Shown: positions 49,325 to 57,926, numbered from the stretch's first letter. The stretch: DNA of 64,000 bases from Streptomyces sp. NBC_01465 (GCF_036227325.1 NZ_CP109467.1:7688001-7752000), one strand, 5' to 3'. Numbers and translations are program-made. Notes: generated from the sequence alone by a model not told the origin.

Positions 49325-50069
49325 CCCCCGCGGCCCAGGTGAAGCGCGGCTCCCGCCGCTCCAGGAAGGCGGCGACCCCCTCCGCGGTGTCGCCGCTTCC
49401 GCGCGCCTGCTCGCTCCAGTACGCCACCCGGTCCCCGCGCCCGTCCGTGAACTCCTTCGCCGCAGCCTGCGTCAGCTGCGAGCGCGAGACGAGCACCCGG
49501 GTGAACTCGGCCACCCGCTTGTCCAGTTCGCCCACGGGCAGCAATTCATCGACCAGACCGGTCCGCAGCGCCCGCTCAACTCCGATCAACTCACCGGAGA
49601 ACAGCAGGTACTTGGCGGCGGCCGGCCCCACCAGGGCGGCCAGCCGCTGCGTGGAGGAGGCCGGATAGACGATCCCGAGCTTCGACGGCGTCACCCCGAA
49701 CGAGGCGCCCTCCTCCGCGAACCGCAGGTCGCAGGCGACGGCCAGCTGAGCCCCGCCGCCCACACAGAATCCGCGCACCGCGGCCAGCGTCGGCTTCGGA
49801 AAGGCGGCGAGGGCGTTCTCGGCCCGTACGGCAAGACCTTGCGGCCGCTGTCCGGGCTCCCGCAGCGTCGAGATGTCCGCGCCCGCGCAGAAGGTGTTCC
49901 CCGCCCCGGTCAGCACCAGCGCCCGTACGGCCGAATCGCCCGCAAGATCCTCCAGCAGCGGCGGCAGCGCCTCCCACATGCCCGTGGTCATGGCATTGCG
50001 CTTGGCCAGGTGGCTGATGACGACGGTGGCGACCCCGTCGGTGACGTTGTGCTCCAGCTGCGGCTCCAT
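49311..50069 (-). CDS. Enoyl-CoA hydratase/isomerase family protein
   Basis: A 252-aa crotonase-fold protein. The oxyanion-hole residues are in NTFCAGADISTLRE (about residue 60) and FCVGGGAQLAVACDLRFA (about residue 105). The catalytic glutamate of the first motif (GGGxE) is replaced by Gln (GGGAQ), which occurs in isomerases and other non-hydratase members; the second region reads FGVTPSKLGIVYPA without the usual Glu. A true hydratase role is therefore doubtful and an isomerase, lyase or hydrolase reaction is more likely. ATG at 50069 is chosen because the family N-terminus begins a few residues before VTDGVATVVI. No CoA genes flank it. Confidence 0.85.
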   Translation of the reverse strand: MEPQLEHNVTDGVATVVISHLAKRNAMTTGMWEALPPLLEDLAGDSAVRALVLTGAGNTFCAGADISTLREPGQRPQGLAVRAENALAAFPKPTLAAVRGFCVGGGAQLAVACDLRFAEEGASFGVTPSKLGIVYPASSTQRLAALVGPAAAKYLLFSGELIGVERALRTGLVDELLPVGELDKRVAEFTRVLVSRSQLTQAAAKEFTDGRGDRVAYWSEQARGSGDTAEGVAAFLERREPRFTWAAGATEG

Positions 50070-50146
50070 GTGCCGGATGCTAGCCGGAGCCCGCGAACCT
50101 ATGATCAACAAGGGGGCCGCGCAGCGAACACGACAAGGAGTCGCTC

Positions 50147-50806
50147 ATGGCCGACCCCACTCCCACCCAGTCCGTGCAACCGCAGGACACCCGCGAGGGC
50201 AAGAAACTGAAGCGCAGTTTCAGCTGGCTGGCGTTCCTCGGCGTGATCCTGGTGCTCGCCGGCCTCCTCGGGCTCATCTACACCGGGGTCGCGACCCTCA
50301 CCTCGATGCTGCTCTTCGGCTGGCTGCTGCTCATCGGCGGCATCGTGGGCCTGCTGCAGTCCATCCAGTCCCGCGACTCGAACTACTTCTGGCTCGGAGT
50401 CATCGTCGCCGCGCTGAACCTGGCCGCGGGCATCGTCGTCATCCGCCACCCCGAGGGCACCGCGGAGACCTTCACCATGTTCGCCGCCCTCCTCTTCCTG
50501 ACCGGCGGTGCCTTCCGTCTCGTCGGCAGTGTGGTCGTCCGCGGTCCGCAGTTCGGCTGGACCCTGCTCCAGGGCGCCTTCGGGATCCTGCTGGGTCTGC
50601 TGGTGCTCTTCGACTGGCCGCACAGCAGCATCTACGTGCTGGGCTGCTTCTTCTCGCTGGCGCTGCTCTTCGACGGACTCGGACTGCTGGCCATCGGAGT
50701 CGGCGGCCGGCGGATCGTCACGCTGGTCTCCGACCAGATGGCAACCGAACAGGAAAGTACGGTTTCATCCACGCAAGAAGAAGATCAGGATCAGTCGAAG
50801 ACCTGA
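50147..50806 (+). CDS. HdeD family membrane protein (DUF308)
   Basis: A 219-aa integral membrane protein with six hydrophobic helices (first FLGVILVLAGLLGLIYTGV, residues 28-46; last LFDGLGLLAIGVG). Glycine-rich helices and the pattern of two-by-three helices match the HdeD/DUF308 family. E. coli HdeD is involved in acid resistance at high cell density; actinobacterial members are uncharacterised. The N-terminal 25 residues and the last 25 (QESTVSSTQEEDQDQS) are hydrophilic, the tail being acidic. ATG at 50147. Confidence 0.85.
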   Translation: MADPTPTQSVQPQDTREGKKLKRSFSWLAFLGVILVLAGLLGLIYTGVATLTSMLLFGWLLLIGGIVGLLQSIQSRDSNYFWLGVIVAALNLAAGIVVIRHPEGTAETFTMFAALLFLTGGAFRLVGSVVVRGPQFGWTLLQGAFGILLGLLVLFDWPHSSIYVLGCFFSLALLFDGLGLLAIGVGGRRIVTLVSDQMATEQESTVSSTQEEDQDQSKT

Positions 50807-50935
50807 CGTCGACTTACGAACTCGGTCATTTTCCGTCGATAGGCGCTGACTTCTGTTCAGTGGCCCGGTACGGACCATCCCATTCCCAACACTCGTCGTG
50901 TGGTGACAATCGAGCGCGACGGCGGGAGCCGGAAT

Positions 50936-51436
50936 ATGGAGAGCCGCGGGAGCAACAGCCCGCCCGACCCGGCACAGGCCACTCAGCCCCTGCCGTACGA
51001 AGGCGTCTGGCGATTCACCGCTCCCGCGGTCGACGTCTCCGTCCCGCAGGCCCGTCACGCCGTACGGGATCTGCTGAACCGTCAGGGAGTGCCGGTCCAC
51101 GACGACACCGTGCAGGGCCTGCTGCTGATCGTCTCCGAGCTGGTGACCAACGCGGTGCGGCACGCGGCACTGCTCTCCCCGGAGGTCGCCGTCGAGGTGG
51201 CCATCGGTGCGGAGTGGATCCGGGTGTCCGTAGAGGACAACCACCCCTACCGCCCGAAGGCCCTGGAGCGGGACTACGCCACGACGGGCGGCCGGGGGCT
51301 CCTGCTCGTACGGGAGATCACCGTCGAGGCCGGCGGGGAGTGCGACGTGGAGCAGACCGCGAGCGGCGGCAAGGTCGTCTGGGCCGCACTGCCGCTCGCG
51401 CCCGGGGGAGTCACCAGCCCCCGGTCTCCCCTGTGA
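50936..51436 (+). CDS. ATP-binding protein, anti-sigma-factor-type HATPase
   Basis: A 166-aa protein with a GHKL/HATPase_c domain (about residues 25-150) of the RsbW/SpoIIAB-like type that is abundant in Streptomyces. The N box is LLLIVSELVTNAVRHA (Glu and Asn for Mg-ATP). The G1-like motif is SVEDNHP and the G2-like motif TGGRGLLLVREI. There is no sensor or dimerisation domain, so it is a serine kinase/anti-sigma candidate rather than a sensor kinase. ATG at 50936 is preceded by GGGAG; a longer version from GTG 50900 is possible. It converges with idi, overlapping by 26 bases. Confidence 0.85.
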   Translation: MESRGSNSPPDPAQATQPLPYEGVWRFTAPAVDVSVPQARHAVRDLLNRQGVPVHDDTVQGLLLIVSELVTNAVRHAALLSPEVAVEVAIGAEWIRVSVEDNHPYRPKALERDYATTGGRGLLLVREITVEAGGECDVEQTASGGKVVWAALPLAPGGVTSPRSPL

Positions 51437-51971
51437 GCTCCTTGACCGCGGGCCGCGCGGCGTCGAGCACGGTCATGAACCAGGAGGAGAACGGCGCCTG
51501 AGCGTGCCGCTCCGCCAGCTCCCCGGCCGTGACGAAAGCGGTGGCGCCGACCTCTGTCGGATCCGGCACCAGCTCCGCCTGGACCAGCCCCACGAAGAGA
51601 TGGTTGAACTCCTGCTCCACCAGGCCCGAGTCCGGGTCGGGGTGGTTGTAGCGCACCGTGCCCGCCTCCGCGAGCAGTGCGGGCGAGACACCCAGCTCCT
51701 CGTACGTACGGCGGGCGGCCGCCGCGAAAGGCGACTCACCCGGATACGGGTGGCCGCAGCAGGTGTTCGACCAGACGCCGGGGGAGTGGTACTTGCCCAG
51801 TGCACGCTGCTGGATCAGCAGCCGTCCCGAATCGTCGAAAAGGAAAACGGAGAACGCGCGGTGCAGCTGACCTGGCGCCTGATGTGCGGAAAGCTTCTCC
51901 GCGGTCCCGATGGTCTGGCCGGTCTCATCGACCAGTTCGAGCATGATTGCTTCTGCTGCGCCGTCCGTCAT
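51411..51971 (-). CDS. idi: Isopentenyl-diphosphate delta-isomerase type 1
   Basis: A 186-aa Nudix-fold enzyme that interconverts isopentenyl and dimethylallyl diphosphate, supplying the starter for isoprenoid synthesis. The catalytic Cys is in WSNTCCGHPYPGE (about residue 73) and the catalytic Glu in EQEFNHLFVG. The metal-binding His residues are in APGQLHRAFSVFLFD and CCGHP. Length is typical for type 1 Idi. ATG at 51971. It stands alone on its strand with a terminator-like dyad upstream belonging to the methyltransferase gene. Streptomyces uses the MEP pathway, where Idi balances the two isomers. Confidence 0.95.
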   Translation of the reverse strand: MTDGAAEAIMLELVDETGQTIGTAEKLSAHQAPGQLHRAFSVFLFDDSGRLLIQQRALGKYHSPGVWSNTCCGHPYPGESPFAAAARRTYEELGVSPALLAEAGTVRYNHPDPDSGLVEQEFNHLFVGLVQAELVPDPTEVGATAFVTAGELAERHAQAPFSSWFMTVLDAARPAVKELTGETGGW

Positions 51972-52021
51972 AACCGTCCTTCGCTCCGGGCGTCATTCTG
52001 CTCTTCAGTCTGCCGCACAAA

Positions 52022-52062
52022 TGTCACTGCCCCCGACGCGCCATGCGCCGGGGGCAGTGACA
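52022..52062. terminator. Terminator hairpin after the methyltransferase gene
   Basis: A perfect 13-bp inverted repeat (52022-52034 with 52050-52062). The 15-base loop holds a further GCGC/GCGC stem. It begins 11 bases past the stop codon read on the minus strand. Confidence 0.82.
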
Positions 52063-52072
52063 GAGCATCAGA

Positions 52073-52828
52073 TCATGAACGGCGACCGGGGACCGGCCTC
52101 AGGGCGAAGCCGGCGTACCCGTACTCCGCACCGTGCGCCCGGCGCATCGCCAGCTCCTCGCGGGTGCCCGCGATCGCCTGCGCCATGGCGGGACCGTCCG
52201 CGGTCGTGCCGTCCACCCGCTCGGCGAGCGGGACGTAGTACTCGTCCCAGTCGCTCTCCGGCTGGGCGAACATCCCGAGCACCTCGTACCCGCCGGCGAC
52301 GGCCGCCGCGGCGTCCTCGTCGGCCGTACGCAACGGGCACTCGGCCTCCCAGAACGCACGGCACTCCGCGGACGGTGCGTCGGTGGTCCACACGCAGTGG
52401 GTGAGCGCCAGGGAGCCGCCGGGCGCCAGCAGCCGCTTCCAACTGCTCAGCGCCTGGTCGAAGCCGATGATGTACGCGGAGCTCTCGGCCCAGACGAGGT
52501 CGAAAGAACCGTCGGCGTAAGGGAGTTCACCCATGCTGCCGTTGACGGTACGGACCGATTCGCCGAGCCCGCGTGCCTCGGCGGTCTTCCGCAGTTCGTC
52601 GAGGAAGGGCTGATGAGTGTCGACGGCGGTCACCTGGGCGCCGGTCTCGGCGGCGATCAGCAGTGCCGAGCGGCCGGGGCCGCAGCCCAGGTCGAGCACG
52701 CGCGGCCGCTCCGGCAGCGGACCGGTGAGAGCGAGAAGCCGGCGTGTGGTGTCGTCGGAGCCGGGGCCCTGACGGGGGAGCCCGTGGTGCAGGGCGAAGA
52801 AGGCGTCAATGAAGGAGCTGTCGGACAA
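52073..52828 (-). CDS. SAM-dependent methyltransferase, class I
   Basis: A 251-aa Rossmann-fold methyltransferase. Motif I is VLDLGCGPGRSALLIA (about residues 43-58). VTAVDTHQPFLDEL supplies the acidic residue that binds the ribose of AdoMet, SFDLVWAESSAYIIG is motif IV, and LLAPGGSLALT motif VI. It resembles small-molecule methyltransferases of the MT11/ubiE-like type; the substrate is unknown. The start is taken as TTG at 52828 because AGGAAC precedes it and the conserved SDSSFIDAFFALHHGLPR region begins there; an upstream GTG at 52873 would add 15 residues. Confidence 0.85.
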   Translation of the reverse strand: MSDSSFIDAFFALHHGLPRQGPGSDDTTRRLLALTGPLPERPRVLDLGCGPGRSALLIAAETGAQVTAVDTHQPFLDELRKTAEARGLGESVRTVNGSMGELPYADGSFDLVWAESSAYIIGFDQALSSWKRLLAPGGSLALTHCVWTTDAPSAECRAFWEAECPLRTADEDAAAAVAGGYEVLGMFAQPESDWDEYYVPLAERVDGTTADGPAMAQAIAGTREELAMRRAHGAEYGYAGFALRPVPGRRS

Positions 52829-52944
52829 CGTGGGGTTCCTTGTGTGAGAGATGGCTGAGGTCGGATCGGGCACCGCGCACCGCAGTGATCTCGGTGACAG
52901 TCATCAACCTCAGCTCCTTCTTCACATCAAAGACCGCCCGGAGG

Positions 52945-53082
52945 CTAACACTCGGCAGGCCACCACGTCCGCCGGATATCGCTGCGGATCTCGGGACGCT
53001 CGCGCGGACTGTCCTCCGGCTCGCGCTCCGGCCGGAGGACGTCGCGCTTCCCGACGGGCTTCTGGATCCTCACCTGGCGCAT
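52945..53082 (-). CDS. Small highly charged protein (45 aa), unknown function
   Basis: A 45-codon frame with an excellent ribosome binding site: GAGGAGG ends 6 bases before the ATG at 53082. The product is rich in Arg, Glu and Pro (starting MRQVRIQKPVGKRDVLRPER, ending RRTWWPAEC) with a conserved-looking C-terminal tryptophan pair and a single Cys. Third codon positions are almost all G or C. It has no signal or membrane segment. It lies between the methyltransferase and the cation transporter on the same strand. Not recognised; its size and composition are like small regulatory or ribosome-associated proteins. Confidence 0.68.
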   Translation of the reverse strand: MRQVRIQKPVGKRDVLRPEREPEDSPRERPEIRSDIRRTWWPAEC

Positions 53083-53174
53083 GGCGGCCTCCTCGTTGTC
53101 AGAGAGGGGATACCCCGTGAACGGGGGTCAAAGCTGCAGACCGTGTTAACAACTGGTACTCATCGGTGACCCGT

Positions 53175-54110
53175 TCAATGACAGAGCCCGGGCTCGTGCT
53201 GTGCATGCCCGCCGGGCTCCAGCTGGAAAGTGCAGTGCGCGACGTCGAAGTGGTCGCCGAGACAGTCCTGAAGGGCGTGGAGCATCTTCTCGTTGCCGAG
53301 CGAGTCCAGGACTCCCGGACTGACCACCACATGGGCGGAGAGCACCGGCATGCCCGAGGTGATGGTCCAGGCGTGCAGATCGTGTACGTCGTCCACGCCG
53401 GGCAGAGCGAGCAGATGGGCCCGGACCTCCGCCATGTCGACCCCCTTCGGAGCCGACTCGAGCAGCACATTGAGCGTCTCGCGCAACAGCTTCACCGTAC
53501 GCGGGACGATCATGAGCCCGATCACGATGGAGGCGACGGGGTCGGCGGCCTGCCAGCCGGTGGCCAGGATGATTCCGGCCGAGACGAGGACGGCGACCGA
53601 ACCCAGGGCGTCGGCGAGGACCTCCAGATAGGCGCCGCGGACATTGATGCTGTCCTTCTGACCGCGTACGAGCAGCGAGAGGGAGATCATGTTCGCGGCC
53701 AGACCGATCAGGCCGAAAACGATCGTCAGACCGCCCCGGGTGTCGGCCGGCGTGATGAACCGCTGGACAGCCTCGTAGAGGACATAACCGCCCACGCCGA
53801 GCAGCAGCAGACAGTTCGCCAGCGCCGCGAGGATCTCGGCCCGTGCATAGCCGAAGGTGCGGTTCTCGCTCGGCGGGCGATTGGCGAAGTGGATCGCCAG
53901 GAGCGCCAGCGCGAGCCCCAGCGCGTCCGTCGCCATGTGGGTGGCGTCGGCGATCAGCGCCAGCGAATCGGCGATCAGACCGCCGGCGATCTCGACGACC
54001 ATCACGGTCAGCGTGATGCCGAGCGCGATCCGCAGCCGCCCCTTGTAGGCGGCGGCCGCGGTGCCGGTCGGCGGCGGTCCCTGGTGCGTGTGGTCGTGCC
54101 CGGCCCCCAT
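53175..54110 (-). CDS. Cation diffusion facilitator family transporter
   Basis: A 311-aa CDF/ZnT-type exporter that moves Zn(II), Co(II) or Cd(II) out in exchange for protons. A His-rich N-terminus (GAGHDHTHQG) precedes six membrane helices (first LRIALGITLTVMVVEIAGG). The membrane metal site is formed by SLALIADATHMATDALG (helix II, with D and the HxxxD pattern) and YLEVLADALGS (helix V, Asp pair). The C-terminal 90 residues form the ferredoxin-like cytosolic domain (DVHDLHAWTITSG) with further His ligands. The HAQHEPGLCH end is also His-rich. ATG at 54110. Confidence 0.93.
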   Translation of the reverse strand: MGAGHDHTHQGPPPTGTAAAAYKGRLRIALGITLTVMVVEIAGGLIADSLALIADATHMATDALGLALALLAIHFANRPPSENRTFGYARAEILAALANCLLLLGVGGYVLYEAVQRFITPADTRGGLTIVFGLIGLAANMISLSLLVRGQKDSINVRGAYLEVLADALGSVAVLVSAGIILATGWQAADPVASIVIGLMIVPRTVKLLRETLNVLLESAPKGVDMAEVRAHLLALPGVDDVHDLHAWTITSGMPVLSAHVVVSPGVLDSLGNEKMLHALQDCLGDHFDVAHCTFQLEPGGHAQHEPGLCH

Positions 54111-54159
54111 GCGGTCCGCCTTCCGGTTCGGTGGATCCAGCCGTCCGGAAGCCAGTCAA

Positions 54160-55152
54160 CTACGGGTGGGGGGTATCGCGCGCCTCGGGATGGTGGTGGC
54201 ACCAGCCCTCCCAGGCCGATTCGACCATCTCGCGCATCGAGCGCGTGGCCGTCCAGCCCAGCTCCTTGGCGATCAGCTCGGCGGACGAGACGGCCTTGGC
54301 CGCATCCCCAGGACGGCGCGGCTCGACCACCACCGGGGTCGTGTTGCCGGTCACGTCGGCCACCAGATCCGCCAGCTCCCGCACCGAGACACCCTCGCCC
54401 CGGCCGATGTTGACCGTCAGGTCCCCGGCCTCCGTCTGGCCGGAAAGCTTGCGGGCGACCGCCAGATGGGCGTCGGCGAGGTCCGCGACATGGATGTAGT
54501 CCCGGATGCACGTGCCGTCGGGGGTCGGGTAGTCGTCGCCGAAGACCCGGGGCGCGTCACCCCGGGTGAGCCGGTCGAAGAACATCGGGACGACGTTGAA
54601 CACCCCGGTGTCGGCCAGCTCGGGACGGCCCGCGCCCGCCACGTTGAAGTAGCGCAGACAGGCGGTGGAGATCCCATACGCCTGCCCGGTCGCCCGCACC
54701 AGCCACTCTCCGGCCAGCTTCGTCTCCCCGTACGGATTGATGGGTGCGCAGGGGGTCGACTCGGTGATCAGCTCCACGTCCGGCACCCCGTAGACGGCGG
54801 CCGAGGACGAGAACAGGAACCGCTTCACGCCGGCCGCGGCGACGGCCTCCAGGAGCACCGTCAGACCGAACACGTTCTCGCGGTAGTAGTGCAGCGGCCG
54901 CTGCACGGACTCCCCGACCTGCTTCTTGCCCGCGAGATGGACCACACCGGTGATGCCGTGCCCGGTGATCGTCGTATCGAGCAGTTCGCGGTCGAGGACC
55001 GAGCCCCGGACGAGCTCCGTCCCCTCGGGAAGCCGCTCGGGCACCCCGCTGGAGAGGTCGTCCAGCACGACGACCCGCTCACCGGCCTCCTGCATCGCCC
55101 GCGCCACATGCGCCCCGATGTATCCCGCACCACCTGTGATCAGCCACGTCAT
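54160..55152 (-). CDS. galE: UDP-glucose 4-epimerase
   Basis: A 330-aa short-chain dehydrogenase-fold epimerase that interconverts UDP-glucose and UDP-galactose. NAD-binding GGAGYIGAHVARAM is at residues 7-20, DDLSSG at 36-41, the catalytic Ser in FSSSAAVYG and the YGETK motif (Tyr and Lys) follow. Length matches GalE. ATG at 55152. It is divergent from the CDP-alcohol/glycerol-phosphate cluster across a 198-bp gap. It could supply galactose donors for the glycosyltransferase in that cluster or work with galactose released by the GH42 enzyme; both are inference. Confidence 0.93.
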   Translation of the reverse strand: MTWLITGGAGYIGAHVARAMQEAGERVVVLDDLSSGVPERLPEGTELVRGSVLDRELLDTTITGHGITGVVHLAGKKQVGESVQRPLHYYRENVFGLTVLLEAVAAAGVKRFLFSSSAAVYGVPDVELITESTPCAPINPYGETKLAGEWLVRATGQAYGISTACLRYFNVAGAGRPELADTGVFNVVPMFFDRLTRGDAPRVFGDDYPTPDGTCIRDYIHVADLADAHLAVARKLSGQTEAGDLTVNIGRGEGVSVRELADLVADVTGNTTPVVVEPRRPGDAAKAVSSAELIAKELGWTATRSMREMVESAWEGWCHHHPEARDTPHP

Positions 55153-55350
55153 GCCCGCAACCCTAGGGGGTGCCCGTCCGCGGTTTGTGGGGTACGCCCT
55201 TGATCGACGATGATCGTCATGGGCAACCGACAGGGTTGCCCGGCCCGAGCAGGGCGTAAACAGGCGATGAACTTCCGCTTGAGTTCATCCGATAGCCTCT
55301 GCCGACGTGCCGCCCGGCCCCCAGTGGGGCCAAGGCGCAGGCCACCAGCC

Positions 55351-57192
55351 ATGCCAGCTCCAAGGAGTGAGTCCGTCCTGTCGACCGCAATCCTCACCGG
55401 TGCTCCGGTACCCGGGTCGCCGCTCGAAGGCGATCTGCGGTCGCTGGGCTTCGACGTCCGCATCGCCGCCTTCGGCACCGAGGACGCGGCGTCGCTGCTC
55501 GCCTCCGTGCCCGCGGGCGACCGGGTCGCTGTCGTCGACCCTCGCTTCGTAGGACATCTGCACACGCTGCGCCTGGCCCTCACCGACCCCCGCTTTCCCG
55601 CGGCCGCGGTCCCCGGCGCCCTCACGGCCCAGCCCGAGGCCCGGGCCGCACTGGTGCGGGCGCTGACGACGGTGGACGCCCAGCAGCCCGCAACGGCAAG
55701 CAGCCAGTACGCCGCCGTGCTCCCCGACACCCTCGCCCAGGCGCTCGACGCCGAAGGCGTCGCCGTGCAGCGGCCCGAGCTCGGCTCGCTCGTGGCCTCC
55801 GTGCCCGGCGACCCGCAGGCCCGGCACGCGGCACGGGCCGCGGTCGCGGACGTCGACGACGAGGCCGTACGGCTGCGCAACGCCGTGAAGTCCCGCGACG
55901 GGTTCTTCACCACGTACTGCATCAGCCCCTACTCCCGCTACATCGCGCGCTGGTGCGCCCGCCGGGGCCTGACCCCGAACCAGGTCACCACCGCCTCGCT
56001 GATCACCGCGCTGATCGCGGCGGGCTGCGCGGCGACCGGCACCCGCGGCGGCTACGTCGCCGCAGGGCTCCTGCTGCTCTTCTCCTTCGTCCTGGACTGC
56101 ACGGACGGGCAGCTCGCCCGCTACTCGCTGCAGTACTCGACGCTCGGCGCCTGGCTGGACGCCACCTTCGACCGGGCCAAGGAGTACGCCTACTACGCGG
56201 GCCTCGCGCTCGGCGCGGCCCGCTCCGGCGACGACGTGTGGGCCCTCGCGCTCGGCGCGATGGTCCTGCAGACCTGCCGGCACGTCGTGGACTTCTCCTT
56301 CAACGAGGCGAACCACGACGCGACCGCCAACACCAGCCCCACGGCCGCCCTCTCCGACAAGCTCGACAGCGTCGGCTGGACGGTCTGGGTGCGCCGGATG
56401 ATAGTTCTGCCGATCGGCGAGCGGTGGGCCATGATTGCGGTGCTGACCGCGCTCACCACCCCGCGGATCGTCTTCTACGCCCTGCTCGTCGGCTGCGCCC
56501 TGGCCGCCTGCTACACCACCGCGGGCCGCGTACTGCGCTCGCTCACCCGCCGCGCCACCCGTACCGACCGGGCGGCCCAGGCACTGGCCGACCTCGCGGA
56601 CAGCGGCCCGATCGCCCAGCTCGTGGCGGCCCGCGCACCGAAGATCAAGAGCGGCTTCGCCGCACCGGTCGTCGCCGCGGTCGGCGCGGTGGCTCTCATC
56701 AGCGCGGCGCTCACGCAGCCGTTCGGCAGCCGCCAGATGATCATTGCCGCGGTCTTCTACGCGATCCTCTCCGGCGTAGCGATAGCCGCCCCCCTCAAGG
56801 GCGCGCTCGACTGGCTCGTCCCCCCGATATTCCGGGCGGCAGAGTACGTGACCGTCCTGGCCCTGGCCGCCCGCTCCGGCATCGACGGAGCCCTGCCCGC
56901 GGCCTTCGGGCTCGTGGCCGCGGTCGCCTACCATCACTACGACACGGTCTACCGCATCAAGGGCGGCACCGGTGCGCCCCCCGCGTGGCTCGTGCGCACG
57001 GTCGGCGGCCAGGAGGGCCGGGTTCTGCTGGTGGCCGTACTCGCCGCCGTACTGGGATCGGACAACACAGACTTCACGCTCGCGCTCACGGTGTTCGCCG
57101 TGGCCGTGGCTCTTGTGGTGCTCGCGGAGAGCATCCGCTTCTGGGTGTCCTCCGGGGCGCCCGCCGTACATGACGAAGGAGAAGCAGCATGA
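55351..57192 (+). CDS. CDP-alcohol phosphotransferase with N-terminal DUF5941-type domain
   Basis: A 613-aa membrane protein. Residues 1-180 form a soluble domain that looks like a degenerate nucleotidyltransferase (LSTAILTGAPVPGSPLEGDL at the start) but lacks the active-site Gly-rich loop. From about residue 185 comes the CDP-alcohol phosphotransferase domain with the full motif DCTDGQLAR-N8-GAWLDATFD, including all four aspartates. KSRDGFF and TPNQVTTAS just before it resemble the inositol-phosphate-phosphate synthase (DIPPS) group, in which a cytidylyltransferase domain is fused in the same order. Two further clusters of helices reach the C-terminus. ATG at 55351 is the only good in-frame start; AAGGAG at 55362 could alternatively serve a CTG start at 55378. 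Its stop overlaps the next gene (ATGA). Confidence 0.85.
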   Translation: MPAPRSESVLSTAILTGAPVPGSPLEGDLRSLGFDVRIAAFGTEDAASLLASVPAGDRVAVVDPRFVGHLHTLRLALTDPRFPAAAVPGALTAQPEARAALVRALTTVDAQQPATASSQYAAVLPDTLAQALDAEGVAVQRPELGSLVASVPGDPQARHAARAAVADVDDEAVRLRNAVKSRDGFFTTYCISPYSRYIARWCARRGLTPNQVTTASLITALIAAGCAATGTRGGYVAAGLLLLFSFVLDCTDGQLARYSLQYSTLGAWLDATFDRAKEYAYYAGLALGAARSGDDVWALALGAMVLQTCRHVVDFSFNEANHDATANTSPTAALSDKLDSVGWTVWVRRMIVLPIGERWAMIAVLTALTTPRIVFYALLVGCALAACYTTAGRVLRSLTRRATRTDRAAQALADLADSGPIAQLVAARAPKIKSGFAAPVVAAVGAVALISAALTQPFGSRQMIIAAVFYAILSGVAIAAPLKGALDWLVPPIFRAAEYVTVLALAARSGIDGALPAAFGLVAAVAYHHYDTVYRIKGGTGAPPAWLVRTVGGQEGRVLLVAVLAAVLGSDNTDFTLALTVFAVAVALVVLAESIRFWVSSGAPAVHDEGEAA

Positions 57193-57926
57193 TCGGCCTC
57201 GTACTGGCGGCCGGCGCCGGAAGGCGTCTGCGCCCCTACACCGACACGCTCCCCAAGGCACTGGTCCCCGTTGACGGCGAGACCACTGTTCTCGATCTGA
57301 CGCTGGGCAACTTCGCGGAGGTCGGACTCACCGAGGTCGCGATCGTCGTCGGCTACCGCAAGGAAGCCGTCTACGCCCGCAAGGCCGAGCTCGAGGCGAA
57401 GTACGGCGTCAAGCTGACCCTCATCGACAACGACAAGGCCGAGGAGTGGAACAACGCCTACTCCCTGTGGTGCGCCCGTGAGGTCCTGAAGCAGGGCGTC
57501 ATCCTCGCCAACGGCGACACCGTCCACCCGGTCTCCGTCGAGCAGACGCTGCTCGCCGCCCGCGGCCAGGGCCAGAAGATCATCCTCGCCCTCGACACGG
57601 TGAAGAACCTCGCCGACGAGGAGATGAAGGTCATCACCGACGGCGACAAGGGAGTTCGGCGCATCACGAAGCTGATGGACCCGGCCACCGCCACCGGCGA
57701 GTACATCGGTGTCACCCTCATCGAGCCCGAGGCCGCCGAGGAGCTCGCCGACGCCCTGAAGACGACCTTCGAGCGCGACCCCGACCTCTACTACGAGGAC
57801 GGCTACCAGGAGCTGGTCAACCGCGGCTTCCAGATCGACGTGGCCCCGATCGGCGACCTCAAGTGGGTCGAGATCGACAACCACGACGACCTCGCGAAGG
57901 GCCGTGAGATCGCGTGCCTGTACTGA
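57189..57926 (+). CDS. LicC-like nucleotidyltransferase (CTP:alcohol-phosphate type inferred)
   Basis: A 245-aa nucleotidyltransferase. The P-loop-like GLVLAAGAGRRLRPYTDTLPKALVPV starts at residue 3. EEWNNAYSLWCARE (about residue 80) is typical of LicC/inositol-phosphate cytidylyltransferases, whose substrate is an alcohol phosphate rather than a sugar. GVILANGDT carries the metal-binding Asp. Short C-terminal region without a left-handed beta-helix. Translation is coupled to the genes on both sides: ATGA with the upstream gene and a 13-base overlap with the downstream dehydrogenase-like gene. I infer that it activates the polyol phosphate made by the next gene; nucleotide choice (CTP) is inferred from the partner enzymes. 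Confidence 0.85.
   Translation: MIGLVLAAGAGRRLRPYTDTLPKALVPVDGETTVLDLTLGNFAEVGLTEVAIVVGYRKEAVYARKAELEAKYGVKLTLIDNDKAEEWNNAYSLWCAREVLKQGVILANGDTVHPVSVEQTLLAARGQGQKIILALDTVKNLADEEMKVITDGDKGVRRITKLMDPATATGEYIGVTLIEPEAAEELADALKTTFERDPDLYYEDGYQELVNRGFQIDVAPIGDLKWVEIDNHDDLAKGREIACLY

Noticed and set aside
55285..57261. Long open frame on the minus strand opposite the DUF5941 gene
   Set aside because: Low-complexity Gly/Arg/Val-rich translation with no domain; the opposite strand carries a complete CDP-alcohol phosphotransferase.
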